The notes beneath the pieces were generated by a model. That model had not been told where the DNA came from and did no database searches. It worked only from the letters and a program-made list of their open reading frames with translations. Shown here one piece after another: positions 32,131 through 43,003 of a DNA stretch of 64,000 bases. This DNA comes from Alentia gelatinosa (Eukaryota; Annelida; Polychaeta; Phyllodocida; Polynoidae). Numbering within the stretch: position 1 is the stretch's first letter; each line of letters starts with the position of its first letter. The DNA is taken from the NCBI GenBank assembly GCA_950022655.1, contig OX465587.1, positions 28,089,716-28,153,715 of the forward strand. The letters run 5' to 3'. The position numbers were made by a program, and so were the translations under genes.

Positions 32131-32525
32131 GATTAGATAAGAAATGAAGTACATAGATCAGGAATAATGAATGATTTGCTGTAAATTTACATGCTGTCCA
32201 TGCTATATGAAGAATTATTTACAAGTATGAAACGATATATATATATACAGAACATCTACACTGCATATTTACAAAATATTCCGATTAATTCACAACATAT
32301 ACAGGCTGGGAAATGATATTGCTGGAATGGCAAAGGAAAAAAAAAGACAACTCTGCTATCGATCCCCACCGAGGTACCAAGTTTGCGACTAGGGACAACT
32401 AATTAGTACAATGAAACGTTACGAAAAATGCGTTATAGCTCGTTAGGAGATACCATACGTACAAATAATGCTAAATAATATGGAAATAAATAATCTGTGC
32501 GACTCTTTGCGATTAAGGAAACAAA

Positions 32526-33780
32526 TTAATCAGAGGATAGACCAACCAAGGAAGACTGCAAATCAGCGGTATCAAAGTTTGCGACAGTGTGATAAATACG
32601 AAAACAAGGAACTACACACAGATGGGCCCCACACTGCCTGCACCCGAATTTAGTTTGTTTCTTCGATGATTCGAAGCCATTTTTGCGGCGGTGGTAGCAA
32701 ACCCTGCAAAAGGATTTTCTACCCAAATCATCAGGGAAACAACGACTATTAAGTCGGGTGGAGGCGGATAGGGTGCCAGCCTGGGGGGGGGCCTCGCAGT
32801 TTTTCACTTCCGCGATCATCTGGTGCACTAAACTGAGGGTGAAATCAACAAGAGACATTCGTTTGGGACAACTCAGGTTGAAAAGGATTTGCGAATTCAC
32901 TTTCATTACTTCAATGGAAAAGAAAAAAAGCTTCTTGGGCCATTTGCGACTCTTTCGCCCGAAATTATAATAGCCTGACATCTGGTCGCACAGATCGACA
33001 CCTCCCATGTATTTACAATACGAACGAACCAGTTCGGGGCAGGGAATGTCTGATTTGGTGAATTTTCCTTTATCATCGCGAATGGTTCGTTTTGTCGTGG
33101 TCATAACAGAAGAATGTATCGTTGTTAAAATGCGAATTATTTTCCTATCGAGCCATAACGCCAACAGAAGATTCCCACACTTGGAGAAAAAACAATCGCC
33201 TTTCTTTTTCAAACTTGGGTGGGTACGAGTCATTAGATCTTTTGGTAACTCGGTGCGGTTCGACCGCAGAGTGCCACAAGCATATGTTTTCAACTCAAAT
33301 AACTTCTCCATCAGTTGAACTCCTGTGTAAAAATTATCAAAATAAACATGATGTCCGACATTGGTCAAATCCGCCCCAGTTAAAAGATCAATAACGACAG
33401 CCTGTGTGGTCGTTTTCCCCCCAGCCTCATCTCGCCCGAAGAAGGGGTTAAGTTGGAGCACAAATCCAGAAACCGCCTCCGCCAGCACCCAGCACTTTAG
33501 GCCCCATTTACATGGCTTGTTCGGCATGTACTGACGGTGGCGAGTTCTGCCTTTGTGCTTAACGATTGTCTCGTCCACACTTAACTCCTTCTTCGGGTGG
33601 TAAACGGATTTACAAACAGAATTCATGTGATCAAAAACGAAAGAAATCATTGGAAAAGGTGATCTGCGAGTTGGGGGCGGGGCTTGCGGGTCGAGGTCGT
33701 TATGGGGGTCAGAGTTCACGGAGGCGGCAGCGGCGTCTCCTGGTTGGTCCGGCGTCTGGCGTCCACCAAAGTGAAGATAG
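32526..33780 (-). CDS. piggyBac transposase, exon 2 (catalytic core and C-terminal zinc-binding domain)
   Basis: The acceptor TTTTTCCGCAG is at 33781-33791. The joined CDS (572 + 1255 = 1827 bases) gives 608 residues, normal for the family. It contains YLHFGG right after the junction, then the three catalytic Asp in SVDETIVKHKGR (about D260), YFDNFYTG (about D339) and GGVDLCDQMSGYY (about D453), with spacing close to that of the insect piggyBac enzyme. The C-terminus is a cysteine-rich domain (FCRVCYHRRK, GCRQCGAHLC, PCFRIYH) that binds the terminal repeats in this family. Cut-and-paste transposition into TTAA. It could be a domesticated gene, but the intact element ends argue for a transposon. 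Confidence 0.92.
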
Positions 33781-33994
33781 CTGCGGAAAAAGTTAACGAA
33801 TCTTTACAATACTTTCAACGAATTTAGATAAGGCCTCTCCTGAAATACTGAGCGAATTTCACAACATGATATACAGTATCGGCGGTATAATCTGTTATCG
33901 TCTGCACCACTGCGTTTGCTTTCGTTCTGGTCTCTCGCCCGCCCACACGTCTAGCTGTCAGAATCATAACAACACTTAACATGTAAACACTCAC
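33781..33994 (-). other. Intron of the piggyBac transposase
   Basis: 214 bases, donor GCG/GTGAGT and acceptor CCGCAG/C. Removal restores one uninterrupted frame (CG/C, Arg). Confidence 0.88.
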
Positions 33995-34566
33995 CGCAAG
34001 ATGGCTTTGAATCGTGTTCTTGTCATCAAATCTTTTATTCCTGCCGTAGAGTACTCCTGGATTGTCGTCCAGTAGTGGTCGATGTTCGGCTTTCGTATCA
34101 GTCCCATAAGAAACGTCACTGCTATGAACTTCAACATCTCCAGAGGAACGACTGGGACCCAGGCCGACATTTTTTTTGGTTGTCCTGTCCGTGATGCCGC
34201 ACTCGCGTAGTTGTTGGTGTGATTACATAGCTTTGTCAGGAACGAAAGAGTGAAAAAAAGACGAAAGTAGTCCAGAACCGTCTTCAACTTGCTACTATCG
34301 ATGGACTCGTCTAGTCCTGGAGCTTTGAGGTCATCTACGTGACGTGTAGGCATGGCGTGTGACTTGGGAAAGTACACCCATTTTCTTCCACCTGTTGTGT
34401 GTTGCGGCACACGTCTAGCTAAGGGTTCGTTGTCCTCCTCGCTATCCGTCGAGTTCGCACCGTCCGATTCTAGCAGGTCCTGGTCGAATTCCTCCCCCAA
34501 ACCGTCCATTAACCGCAGGGTTGTCAACGGCAGGTCGTCTTCCCACTCGGAATCGCTCATTTTCAA
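33995..34566 (-). CDS. piggyBac transposase, exon 1 (acidic N-terminus and N-terminal part of the core)
   Basis: Start MKMSDSEWEDDLPL (ATG 34566; a second Met at 34560 is the better match to the family's usual MSxxxxEDxL start). The acidic stretch LESDGANSTDSEEDNEP is followed by the first part of the DDE domain (YFRLFFTLSFLTKLCNHTNN, EMLKFIAVTFLMGLIRKPNI, HYWTT, RTRFKAILR). This is the typical order of N-terminal domains in piggyBac transposases. The exon ends in phase 2 at the GTGAGT donor. Confidence 0.9.
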
Positions 34567-35440
34567 CTCGCTCTCAGTTATTTTATGTTCGTTATATCCA
34601 GCAAGGAGCTGTCAGGCTCACATAAGCAAGGTGCGAATGTGAGTGACTCGATCGAGCGAAACGCAGGTATTTATAGTACGATGTCAACGTTCCTATGGCA
34701 ACTTTATATGATTTATTCAATTTATTTCTCCATATTTCTTAATAATATCCACCCCCCTTGATAACCTGAGTTATTTCGGTTACTATATATTGAATATATT
34801 GGGAAAAAAATGTGTAAAAAAAAAAGAAAAAAAAAGGAAATAGGCAGGAATGGTTTCGGGCTGATATCCATTGATTCAGTGTTGGCTATACACAGATAGG
34901 CATGTTTTATTTCAGATTTAATAAGATATATTACCCATTTTCTACACTTCTGTGGTTGATCTTAAACTGTTTCAATGCTATATATATATATCACATAGGC
35001 AGGAATCGTATGAGGCTTGCTGTAGTAGGGGCGGGAACGTAAAACTAGGGCGACCGGAAGTGTAACTCTCCGATACTGCGTTTGTTGTGGTAGTCGAAGA
35101 AAATGTAAACATCAGCGGAGAATTCGCAAATTAGTGAAAACGAAAGGGTAAGACTGCCTAAAAACTCGCAAATTAGATAGTATATGACTATTTTCAACTT
35201 GTGCGAGCAAGACAACCCAATCGTACGCTTTTAAATATATATAAACTCGTTCGTCGTTTCACTATATCGGGAAATGCTCTGTCAAGTGCTCAACTCGTCC
35301 ATAGGCGCGAGTCGATCTGGCTTTTGTTTTTATTTTCTCTGTGTTCTACTTGCAAATAACCATCACCATGTAACTAAAAAGACTAAAAACACACAAATAC
35401 ATTGATTTTCAACGGTTTTTATTTATATATGGAAGTTTTC
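34567..35440. other. Upstream region of the transposase and satellite remnants
   Basis: Should contain the transposase promoter. 34845-35010 repeats words of the 31080-32130 array. Two AT-rich and A-rich low-complexity patches (34800-34840) are present. No other gene seen. Confidence 0.45.
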
Positions 35441-35500
35441 TTAACCCTTTCGTGCTTAAATCTATCAAAAAAAGGAATTTGAAAAAAAACCAACAAAAAG

Positions 35501-35634
35501 ATGCCTTAAGGCATCCTCCTGCCGTTCAGCGGTAATGCCTTAAGGCATCCTCCTGCCGTTCAGCGGTAATGCCTTAAGGCATCCTCCTGCCGTTCAGCGG
35601 TAATGCCTTAAGGCATCCTCCTGCCGTTAAAGGG
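35501..35634. repeat. Subterminal 34-bp tandem repeats with a 14-bp palindrome (piggyBac right end)
   Basis: The perfect palindrome ATGCCTTAAGGCAT occurs at 35501, 35535, 35569 and 35603, each followed by CCTCCTGCCGTTCAGCGGTA. The last unit runs into the terminal CCGTTAAAGGG. Such subterminal repeats are candidates for transposase binding. Confidence 0.85.
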
Positions 35635-35639
35635 TTAAT

Positions 35640-37400
35640 AATATAGGACTAATTTTACACATAATATGTATTTATATATATATAATCGCAGGTGGAGCTG
35701 CAATGATATAAGATATAATAAACAATGAATGACTCCTGAGTTGGCGTAATTGATATTTATTGATATGATAGTCAATATATAATAAACTATCGCCATAGAA
35801 TTTTTTTGTATCTGGCCGAGAGACCAGACGATAAGTGAACATAACAGGTGGGGTGCTGTATACATTGACACGATCCGGTAGAGTGATCTATGGAAAGTAC
35901 CTTAAATGAAGAGAGACGACTGGATTCCTTCTGTAGCTTTATTGTATGTCTATATCAGCCGGCTGACCAGAGCATACTGACCCACACCGTGTGTGTGGAA
36001 GCAGTGTGTGGGGGAGGGGGACCGTTGCCAGGGGCAACAGTCCTCCCCCACACTGGTCAGCAGGGCCCAGGTAGGCGGGATTACATGAGGATATGACATG
36101 GGATACTAACACCATGTATAATATACCATTCTTGGGTGCTGTAATAGACCCTGTCATTAGTATTTTCCTTTGTTGAAGAGTATGTAGATTACAGAGCTTA
36201 TGGGTGGGATTGCTAAATTACCCAGAATTGGATCATTTAAGACTGATGTTATATAAGCATATCTTATCAATGTAAAGGTGACATTTTTTGGTACAACTTT
36301 CAGTAGCCTTTCATTCCGACATTTGGTTTTGAATAGCTCTGACAAATTTTTCCTTCCAAAAATCAACAAAAACAGTGATTTTCTAGTGTTATTTTACATA
36401 AATATCATTCTTTTTTGAAAGTCTAGGAGGCACAATGTTGAGCCAATTGTTTTTATTACATGTTTAAAGCATATGTTATGAGAAGTATAGACAATATAGT
36501 TTTGAAAATTGGTAAAGGTTTGAAAACATATCAAAATTGTCAGAACTATCCACTCCCTTTAAAATCTTCAACAGAGAGACCCATAGAGCATGTTTCCTGA
36601 CACCCCAATTTTGAGAGGATAATGCTTATAAAAAATACAATGAGCAATTAATTTTCCTTTATTGTGAGATGCTTACGAAAATCCCAACTGTGATACCTGA
36701 AAGTGTCAACACAATGGGATTATCCATTCTATCAAAACATTGAGTTTAAAGGGACACATGCACACTGGCTGTCACCTACCATACTGTCTGAAGGAAAATC
36801 ATGTCATCACATATCATCCCATATCATTAACATTTATTTCTATCAATACTTGTTAGCATTATTAACAAAAATACTAGTTGTTTCATATGGCTAAAAGTAT
36901 GGACATATTCGTTTGATAAGCGTTGCGCTTATGTCGCCTAATAAGGTAGGCTGATTGAAAATCAAATGTACATTTGAATGTGCCTTATAAAAGAAATAAA
37001 AAAAATTGGCTTTTTGACTCATCACAGGACATCTAACTGTGGACAGCTGTGATACTATGGAATAGAGACACTGCTACAACCACACATAGGCTGTTGTCGT
37101 GTGTCTGTTCTTCTAGAAACCAGTCTACCCACTTCACAAATACAAACACAAACAATCAAGATAGTCTGGAGTGTTGTCTCCACACTGTCCTGTCAGATTT
37201 GATAGGCTGTCCCTTCCAGGTGCTAACACTTTCCAGGCGAGCAGGTTGGTGGGTACCAGTAGTTACTGTTGCTAGGATGCCCCTGGGTTATATGTCTCTG
37301 GGGGCGAGAATGTCTTGAGGCATTCAGGAAATTATCACTTGTCATGTGACCTAGAGAACTTCTTTATTACCACAGTTCAATTTTTTTTAAATAGTATACA
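35640..37400. other. Intergenic sequence without a recognised gene
   Basis: Between the piggyBac and the ABCC pseudogene. A short inverted pair GGGGGAGGGGGACCGTTGCC / GGGCAACAGTCCTCCCCC lies at 36008-36052. Open frames here are short and featureless. Confidence 0.45.
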
Positions 37401-37404
37401 AAAT

Positions 37405-37472
37405 TCATCACAGAGTAGATCATAAGGATGGCCAAACTCGACACATTTACCTTGATCAAGAACTTGTAAAGT
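37405..37472 (-). pseudogene. ABCC pseudogene (middle copy), remnant of the last exon
   Basis: Matches the start of the functional last exon at 56793 (VLDQGKCVEFGHP then DLLCDE) but stops there and is followed by unrelated sequence. The acceptor is altered (ACAAG where the functional copy has ACAG/G). The stop codon and about 50 C-terminal residues are missing. Confidence 0.82.
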
Positions 37473-38261
37473 ATGGATGGAGGAAAACATTTCTGGTAAG
37501 ATTGTATTCATCTTACATTTTACATGAGATTAGTCACTAGAGGAATTGACAGTTACGGTGGTAGCACCTTTGAAAATGTAACTTCTTGGTTTTGAAAATA
37601 TGGCATCAAACAATTCAGGTCCTGCTTTTCATAGAAGAATGATGACCGTATAACTTATTTAATAGTTAGTAGTTAGAAGAAACTGAACTAGAGTAGTGTA
37701 TTTTGACGTTGCGTTGGCGGCGACTACTGAGGAAGTGACCGAGCGGCGACTCTCCCGCGGTGCGGAGAGGGTGCGCTGTTGTTGCGGGTCGATGAAACTA
37801 TAGATCCCATTGGTCAGTTTTGTTTACTGGACGTGAGCATGCAGATCATTGGTCCAGATCGATCACACCTGCTTGGATGCGTTCGATCTGGTCCAATGGA
37901 TAGCATGTCAATCTCTTTTGTGCAGTCTGTGGTGGAGCGGACCCTGTGGGGTTTTGGTGCTGCCTCCTAGTAGGGAGTTTGAGAAGCCTGGTTCCCTGTC
38001 TACCTACACTGCTCAGCCTTGCTGCTTATGGAGCTACGGCTGGGGCTAGTTTCAAAATTGTTCCACCTGGTAGGTGTGAGCCTATCGGTGTGTTTTTTAT
38101 TACTGGAGGGTCCGTAGACCGTCCAGTTCTCAGTAGTTTCGATTATGAAAATCTTGTCAGGCCTCTGCCAAGGCTTGGATACGTTGTATCTTTTTTCGAG
38201 CGGCAACTTTCATTGGTCGGTCACTTCAGTGGTCATATGGATAAGGCGTGGGGTAATTTTA

Positions 38262-38415
38262 TAGGTTCAAATGTTTCCCGTTGCGTTGTCCCGTGGCTAT
38301 CCGTGGCCGGCACTTTGGTTCGAAGGTTAAAAAAAAAAAATTCCGAACTTTCGTACCAAAGCGCCGGCCACGGATAGCCACGGGACGACGCAACGGGAAA
38401 AATTTGAACCTATGA
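38262..38415. mobile_element. Foldback element, about 62-bp arms around an A-run
   Basis: TAGGTTCAAATGTTTCCCGT... and its near-complement ...ACGGGAAAAATTTGAACCTA enclose AACCTTCGAACC-type arms and a central run of 12 A near 38329-38340. The arms also share CGTGGCTATCCGTGGCCGGC. The GC-rich stretch just upstream (37690-38110) carries a 63-aa frame with no recognisable domain. Confidence 0.75.
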
Positions 38416-38799
38416 ACTAGAGTAGTATTAGTATTTATTGCACAATGGGCAGGTCGTGAATTTCTGAATTTCTGCGTATGGTACTGCACTAGCTTGTGGC
38501 ATATATTGGCTAGTGATGGGAAATTTGTGGTTTAAATAGTAAGTTATGAATCAGGAAATTAAGGTAAATGAGTTCTATGAACAGAATTAGTTGTATGCAA
38601 TGTAGTTGGAGCTGCTGCCATATGCAGACTAGCCATATTGACTTAACAGGGTCAGGATAAAGAACGAATCATTTTAAAAAACCCAAGAATATTGGCTATT
38701 TTCTATGACAAAATAACTAATGCCACTATGTTTGATACCTTGAGGGGTTGCCTATGACTTCTCAAATATAGTCAATTACAGTATTTAATACAGACCTAC

Positions 38800-38892
38800 C
38801 AATATCTTATCATAGGTGATGATGGTGTGAAGCCGATGCGCTATGGTCAACACTGTGGCATCAGAAGAGTAGTTTGAATAATGGCATCTGAC
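38800..38892 (-). pseudogene. ABCC pseudogene (middle copy), H-loop exon with 13-bp deletion
   Basis: 93 bases against 106 in the functional exon (57193-57298). GGGAGTTCAAGAA is missing after CTTCTGA. The H-loop TIAHRLHTIITYDKIL is retained but falls out of frame. Confidence 0.88.
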
Positions 38893-39120
38893 CTATATTA
38901 CCAATGAAAATATATTATTGCAAATGTCTAACATAATCTTTCCCTTTCATTCTCTAAAGTATATAATTATATGAAAACATGGAATTTTGAGAGGTTATAC
39001 TGCAGCGAAATTTCAAAAGGTTTTGAGATTGACCTGACAATGGAAGGTGGTAACAACCAACTAAGAATGAAATGGTGAAATGATACAGTAATGACAATGA
39101 AAGCTTAATTATCAGGATAC

Positions 39121-39289
39121 CTATTGTCAACATTTGCCGTGGCTTCATCAACAATGATGATCTTATTCTCAGTAGTGCCCGAGCTAGACAGACAAGTTGC
39201 CGTTGCCCAACACTGAAGTTGCTTCCTGCCTCTCCCATTTCTGCAGAAAGACCACCAGGAAGGCCTTCAGCTTTTAATGCTAACTGGAC
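39121..39289 (-). pseudogene. ABCC pseudogene (middle copy), signature/Walker B exon with 4-bp deletion
   Basis: 169 bases against 173 in the functional exon (57459-57631). The signature [17 protein letters not shown] is readable, but the deletion after it throws the Walker B region (VDEATANVD) out of frame. Confidence 0.88.
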
Positions 39290-39477
39290 CTGCAGATATT
39301 TAAGGAAAAATTGATTATCACAAAAGAAATTGACTGTTGCTTTATATTTAGGTATACCTTAATGCCAGCAATAAGGTAATATAATGTGAATTGAAATGTG
39401 AATAAAATAGCCTAATCCTACATTGGTATAATCCCAAAATACTACTTGATATATATTAAATATCTCAATGTGCTAAC

Positions 39478-39569
39478 CTGGCCTAATGCATCCCAAAGCT
39501 GGTCATCAGAAAAGTCTGTAAACGGATCTAAGTTGACTCTCAGAGAACCACTAAAAAGAGGACTGGATC
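39478..39569 (-). pseudogene. ABCC pseudogene (middle copy), DPVLF exon with 2-bp insertion
   Basis: 92 bases against 90 in the functional exon (58220-58309). Two extra T in CTCTTTTTAGTGG shift the frame, giving DPVLFLVVL then a stop. Confidence 0.9.
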
Positions 39570-40003
39570 CTGAAAATGAAATTCAATTGTGAAAGCCTGC
39601 TTTTAATGTTTTGCACATTTGTCAATTATCTTATAAATCGGTTAATAGTATATAGAGACATAGTTAGTAAAGCTGAATGTAATCTGTTCAGAGATATTTT
39701 GGTCAGAAATATTCAAAGAGTTCAAAGAACTTAGTATTTCTGACCAGAATAAAGAGGAATAGGGGAAATTCAGTCACAGTCACTGTGTCTCTGTATTATC
39801 ATATACCTAGAAATCATTAAGAATGCCAGTCTACAAGTCACTAAATTGCAAAATGACAGTGGTTATGTGGTATGGAGGGACATATAGATTTAATTTTCCG
39901 CTGGGAGATGAACAGCATTTGTCCTTCTTCCCTGTAGATATTCACCTATATATATGTATATAATAATATGTTATAAATCCCTTCTTAGCTAATCGATCAT
40001 TAC

Positions 40004-40290
40004 ACTTTATCCTACCCTTAATATAAAACGCCATAGGCTTAACATGGGATTTGTTTATGTCACAGGTAGTGACATAAAGTGTTGTTTATGCCACTACTTT
40101 CTGATACTGAAAAAGTATGGGAACGGGGTAGGATAAAATCTAGACGCCACTTGTTTGAGTTTGAGCTTATTTATGCCACACATTTTGTTGGCTCCATAAT
40201 TATACGAGTCGAAGACGAGTGACATTACAGAGCCAACAAAATGTGTGGCATAAATAAACTCAGACTAAAACTTGTGACGTCTCTTGATAT
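40004..40290 (-). mobile_element. Foldback MITE (family 2), copy B, inside the ABCC pseudogene
   Basis: Inverse orientation of 6188-6473 with high similarity throughout, from TTTATCCTACCC to GACGTCTCTTGATA. It lies in the intron between the Walker A and DPVLF exons of the pseudogene. Confidence 0.8.
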
Positions 40291-40531
40291 TACCTGCATT
40301 AGTTCAGCTATCAATATTAAATATACCCCAGACATTAACCAGCAATCAGGATTCACACGGCATGAATTCAGTCTTTTCTTATTACTGATTCATGTCAGTC
40401 CCTTTTTAAACAATGATGCCATTTAGCTGGTATACAGTAATCAATAATGTTCAAAAGACACTATTCAAGCCATTCTGCAGGAGATTTCAATGGGGATTTT
40501 GTGATATTTGGGAAATTAAAATCTGTATTAC

Positions 40532-40668
40532 CTGAGGTATGACAGATATTCCACTCCTGAGATCAGTCAGTTCCATTCTATTTCTATACTTCCTGTGGGT
40601 TCAACCATCCTCAGTAATCCAGCAAATAGGGAGGACTTCCCTGCACCGGTACGACCCACCACACCAAC
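40532..40668 (-). pseudogene. ABCC pseudogene (middle copy), Walker A exon with 19-bp deletion
   Basis: 137 bases against 156 in the functional exon (58850-59005). The Walker A block [18 protein letters not shown] is preserved. After GSIEIE the frame is lost and soon reaches a stop (WN-stop). Splice sites are still GT-AG. Confidence 0.9.
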
Positions 40669-41026
40669 CTGTGGATGAGACGAGTATGGAAATTAATCTC
40701 ATAAAATTGATAATCCTATTTTCATGTTTTTCGGGACATCAAGCAAGGTACCCAATACTAGAAATAGAGTTTGGCAAACTAACAGTATTTGAAAAGACAA
40801 GCATTAAAACAAGTATCATTTTGTGATGTTGATGCTGATACAATGATGATACAACAATGACGTTACAAATATTCATCCAAGCGATGAATATGCCAAGCCT
40901 GCCTCCCATGATAAAGATGTACATCAATGTACATCCAAAGATTCCAATAATGGAATGTTGTGTGTCAGTGGATTCTCAAGGCTCTAAGCCTAGTTTGTTA
41001 AGAATTATTCTCCCATAGAGCATAGT

Positions 41027-41268
41027 GAGAACTTTGTACAAAATACCACTTAGAGAGAGCTAGATCTTATGAGAGGGGTGCACAGTGAGCACCTTGTACA
41101 GAATACCACTTAGAGAGTGTGAGATCTTATGAGAGGGGTGCGTAGTGAGAACCTTGTACACAATACCACTTAGAAAGTGTGAGATCTTATGAGAGGGGTG
41201 CACAGTGAGAACCTTGTACAGAATACCACTTAGAGAGTGTGAGATCTTATGAGAGGCGTGAACCAAGC
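41027..41268. repeat. Tandem repeat, about 60-bp unit, 4 copies
   Basis: AGTGAGAACCTTGTACAGAA then TACCACTTAGAGAGTGTGAG and ATCTTATGAGAGGGGTGC repeat about every 60 bases. A 70-aa antisense frame (SHSLSGILYKVLTVHPSHKI units) is a consequence of the 60-bp period. Confidence 0.85.
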
Positions 41269-42190
41269 TCACTTAGTGTAGCTCTGGCTGCCAGTGTAGT
41301 CTCAAACCTCCTCTCTCCTATGGCTGCCTCATGGGAAGCCCTCACACCCTTTTGAGAAAGGACATTGACATACACCCCATGCACCTCACCATGCTTATTT
41401 GCTTGGTTTGCCAAGTCAAAACTCCTAAACTTGCCCTGCTGTCTTCCCTAGCCTTCATCCATCCATCAGGAACCCTCTCACACCACGTTTCATGTTTTTG
41501 TGTATGTGGCTTCACTGCACGAAAACCACCATTTTACATATATATACGCCATTGCGATAACGCACATATCGGCTGTATAGTGGCTTGTTTATACTTGTAT
41601 ATACCTCTTATACGCGTCTATGTTTTGGGCGTCTACGAGACAGTTTCCATATGTAGACGCGCGTGACTTGGCTGTCTTTCACGCCTGGCATATTTAAGAT
41701 AAAATATACTCTGCGCAATATATATACGCCAGGCATATATATGATACCAGGCCCGGGCCTGTGGGTGTTGGTAAAGGATACACCAACACTGACCCGCAAC
41801 CCGCGACCTCCCAACTCCACCCCCTACCGCCCCCCCCCACCACCCCACACCACCCAACACCACCCCCAGCCAGCCTCAGTAAGAAGGCCCCCGCTGCCCG
41901 CCGCCCACCGCCCACTGCCCGCCGCCAGCCGCGTTTGTACAGGTTGACTCAGTGGGAAACCCCGGGTAGACATGTGCGGCCGAATTCACACGGGGGTAAG
42001 ATGATTTCAGGATTCAACCTCAAGTCTTTGAATTAGAAGGTTGGCGCTCCTGTGTTGTCAGTGTAAATGCACAAGGAAATTCTGAGCTCAACAACTTTTG
42101 TAGTGGACATTGCCACCACCTGAAGATATTAGCTTGGTGATCTAAAGTCACCATGTATTTAGTCGTCTAATGTAAACGCCAGGATACTCC
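41269..42190. other. Intron/intergenic sequence with low-complexity C-rich patch
   Basis: 41815-41935 is a C/A-rich run (CCCCACCACCCCACACCACC). The flanking 41530-41760 shows TATATACGCC words. No gene recognised. Confidence 0.45.
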
Positions 42191-42192
42191 AT

Positions 42193-42492
42193 GGACCTGA
42201 TTCACTAGTTTTGTGACATGTCTGTGACACCATACAGACAGATTGGGTTGTCTGGTTTTGTGACAACACAAGGAGCTGCCCTTAGGAAAAGACAGACCCC
42301 AAACATAGGAATTAGATAAATCTACACATCATGGACCTGTTTCACTAGTTTTGTGACAAAAGTGTCAGACAGACATGTAAAGCGGCACCAACAGTGCAAG
42401 CAAGAACACACAAAATGAAGTTTAATGTATAGTTCTTATGAAACCATCTAGACGCCATCTAGACATGTCATGAAACTAGTGAAACAGGTCCC
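42193..42492. mobile_element. Family 1 foldback MITE, full length
   Basis: About 300 bp with terminal inverted repeats (GGACCTGATTCACTAGTTTT / ATGAAACTAGTGAAACAGGT then CCC). Internal words are the same as at 63211-63519. Non-coding. Confidence 0.8.
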
Positions 42493-43003
42493 AGAGCAAC
42501 AGGAGGTGAGCGGTTCACAATGCACTGGCCTCAGGGGTCCCAAAAGAGGTGATGCAACAAGCCGGTACATGGTTCTCGCTCTCCGACACAGAGTCATTTC
42601 TCCCCTAACTGGGAAGGACGTTGACCGCCTCTAGCCCATTGTAAATACCTTGCTAACCTTGATGCCCCAAACCTTAGGCAGACGTTTAATTTTTGAAAAA
42701 TATCAACTAAGATGTTTCATCTCTAAAATAATCAATTCAATTACCCCCATAGCTGCTTCCTTGTTAAATCTTTGGTACAATAAACACATTGATTGTGAAA
42801 AGAGCACCTGAATGTCAGCGGTACTATATGATATTTCATAGCAGGATATTATACAAGTGCTACCGCAGAATTCCTCCTTTACTGAATCTGCCCCAAAACA
42901 GGTCTAATATGACTAGACCACAACCAAAGTAAATGCACTCAACAATGTGTTCGCAATATAGCCTTTGCCTGTGCCTCTGACAAAATATCCTGACAAAACA
43001 AAC

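Larger units (their letters stand above)
26738..35634 (-). mobile_element. piggyBac transposon, 8.9 kb, with satellite-filled interior
   Basis: The left end reads TTAA then CCCTTTAACGGC (TTAA at 26734-26737). The right end, reverse-complemented, reads TTAA then CCCTTTAACGGC (TTAA at 35635-35638). Ends CCC...GGG flanked by TTAA are diagnostic of piggyBac. A two-exon transposase with all catalytic residues lies at 32526-34566 on the minus strand. Most of the remaining length is tandem repeat (27820-30900 and 31080-32130 plus 34845-35000). The size is well above the usual 2-3 kb of piggyBac elements. The matching ends and open transposase suggest recent mobility. Confidence 0.85.

Noticed and set aside
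32526..34566. piggyBac transposase as a domesticated host gene
   Set aside because: Matching TTAA-bounded termini and array-embedded position favour a transposon; no evidence of other fused domains.
35501..35640. CRISPR-like array of 34-bp units
   Set aside because: Units are contiguous without variable spacers, and the context is a eukaryotic transposon end.
41060..41272. 70-aa repetitive frame (SHSLSGILYKVLTVHPSHKI units)
   Set aside because: Produced by a 60-bp tandem repeat; no evidence of expression.
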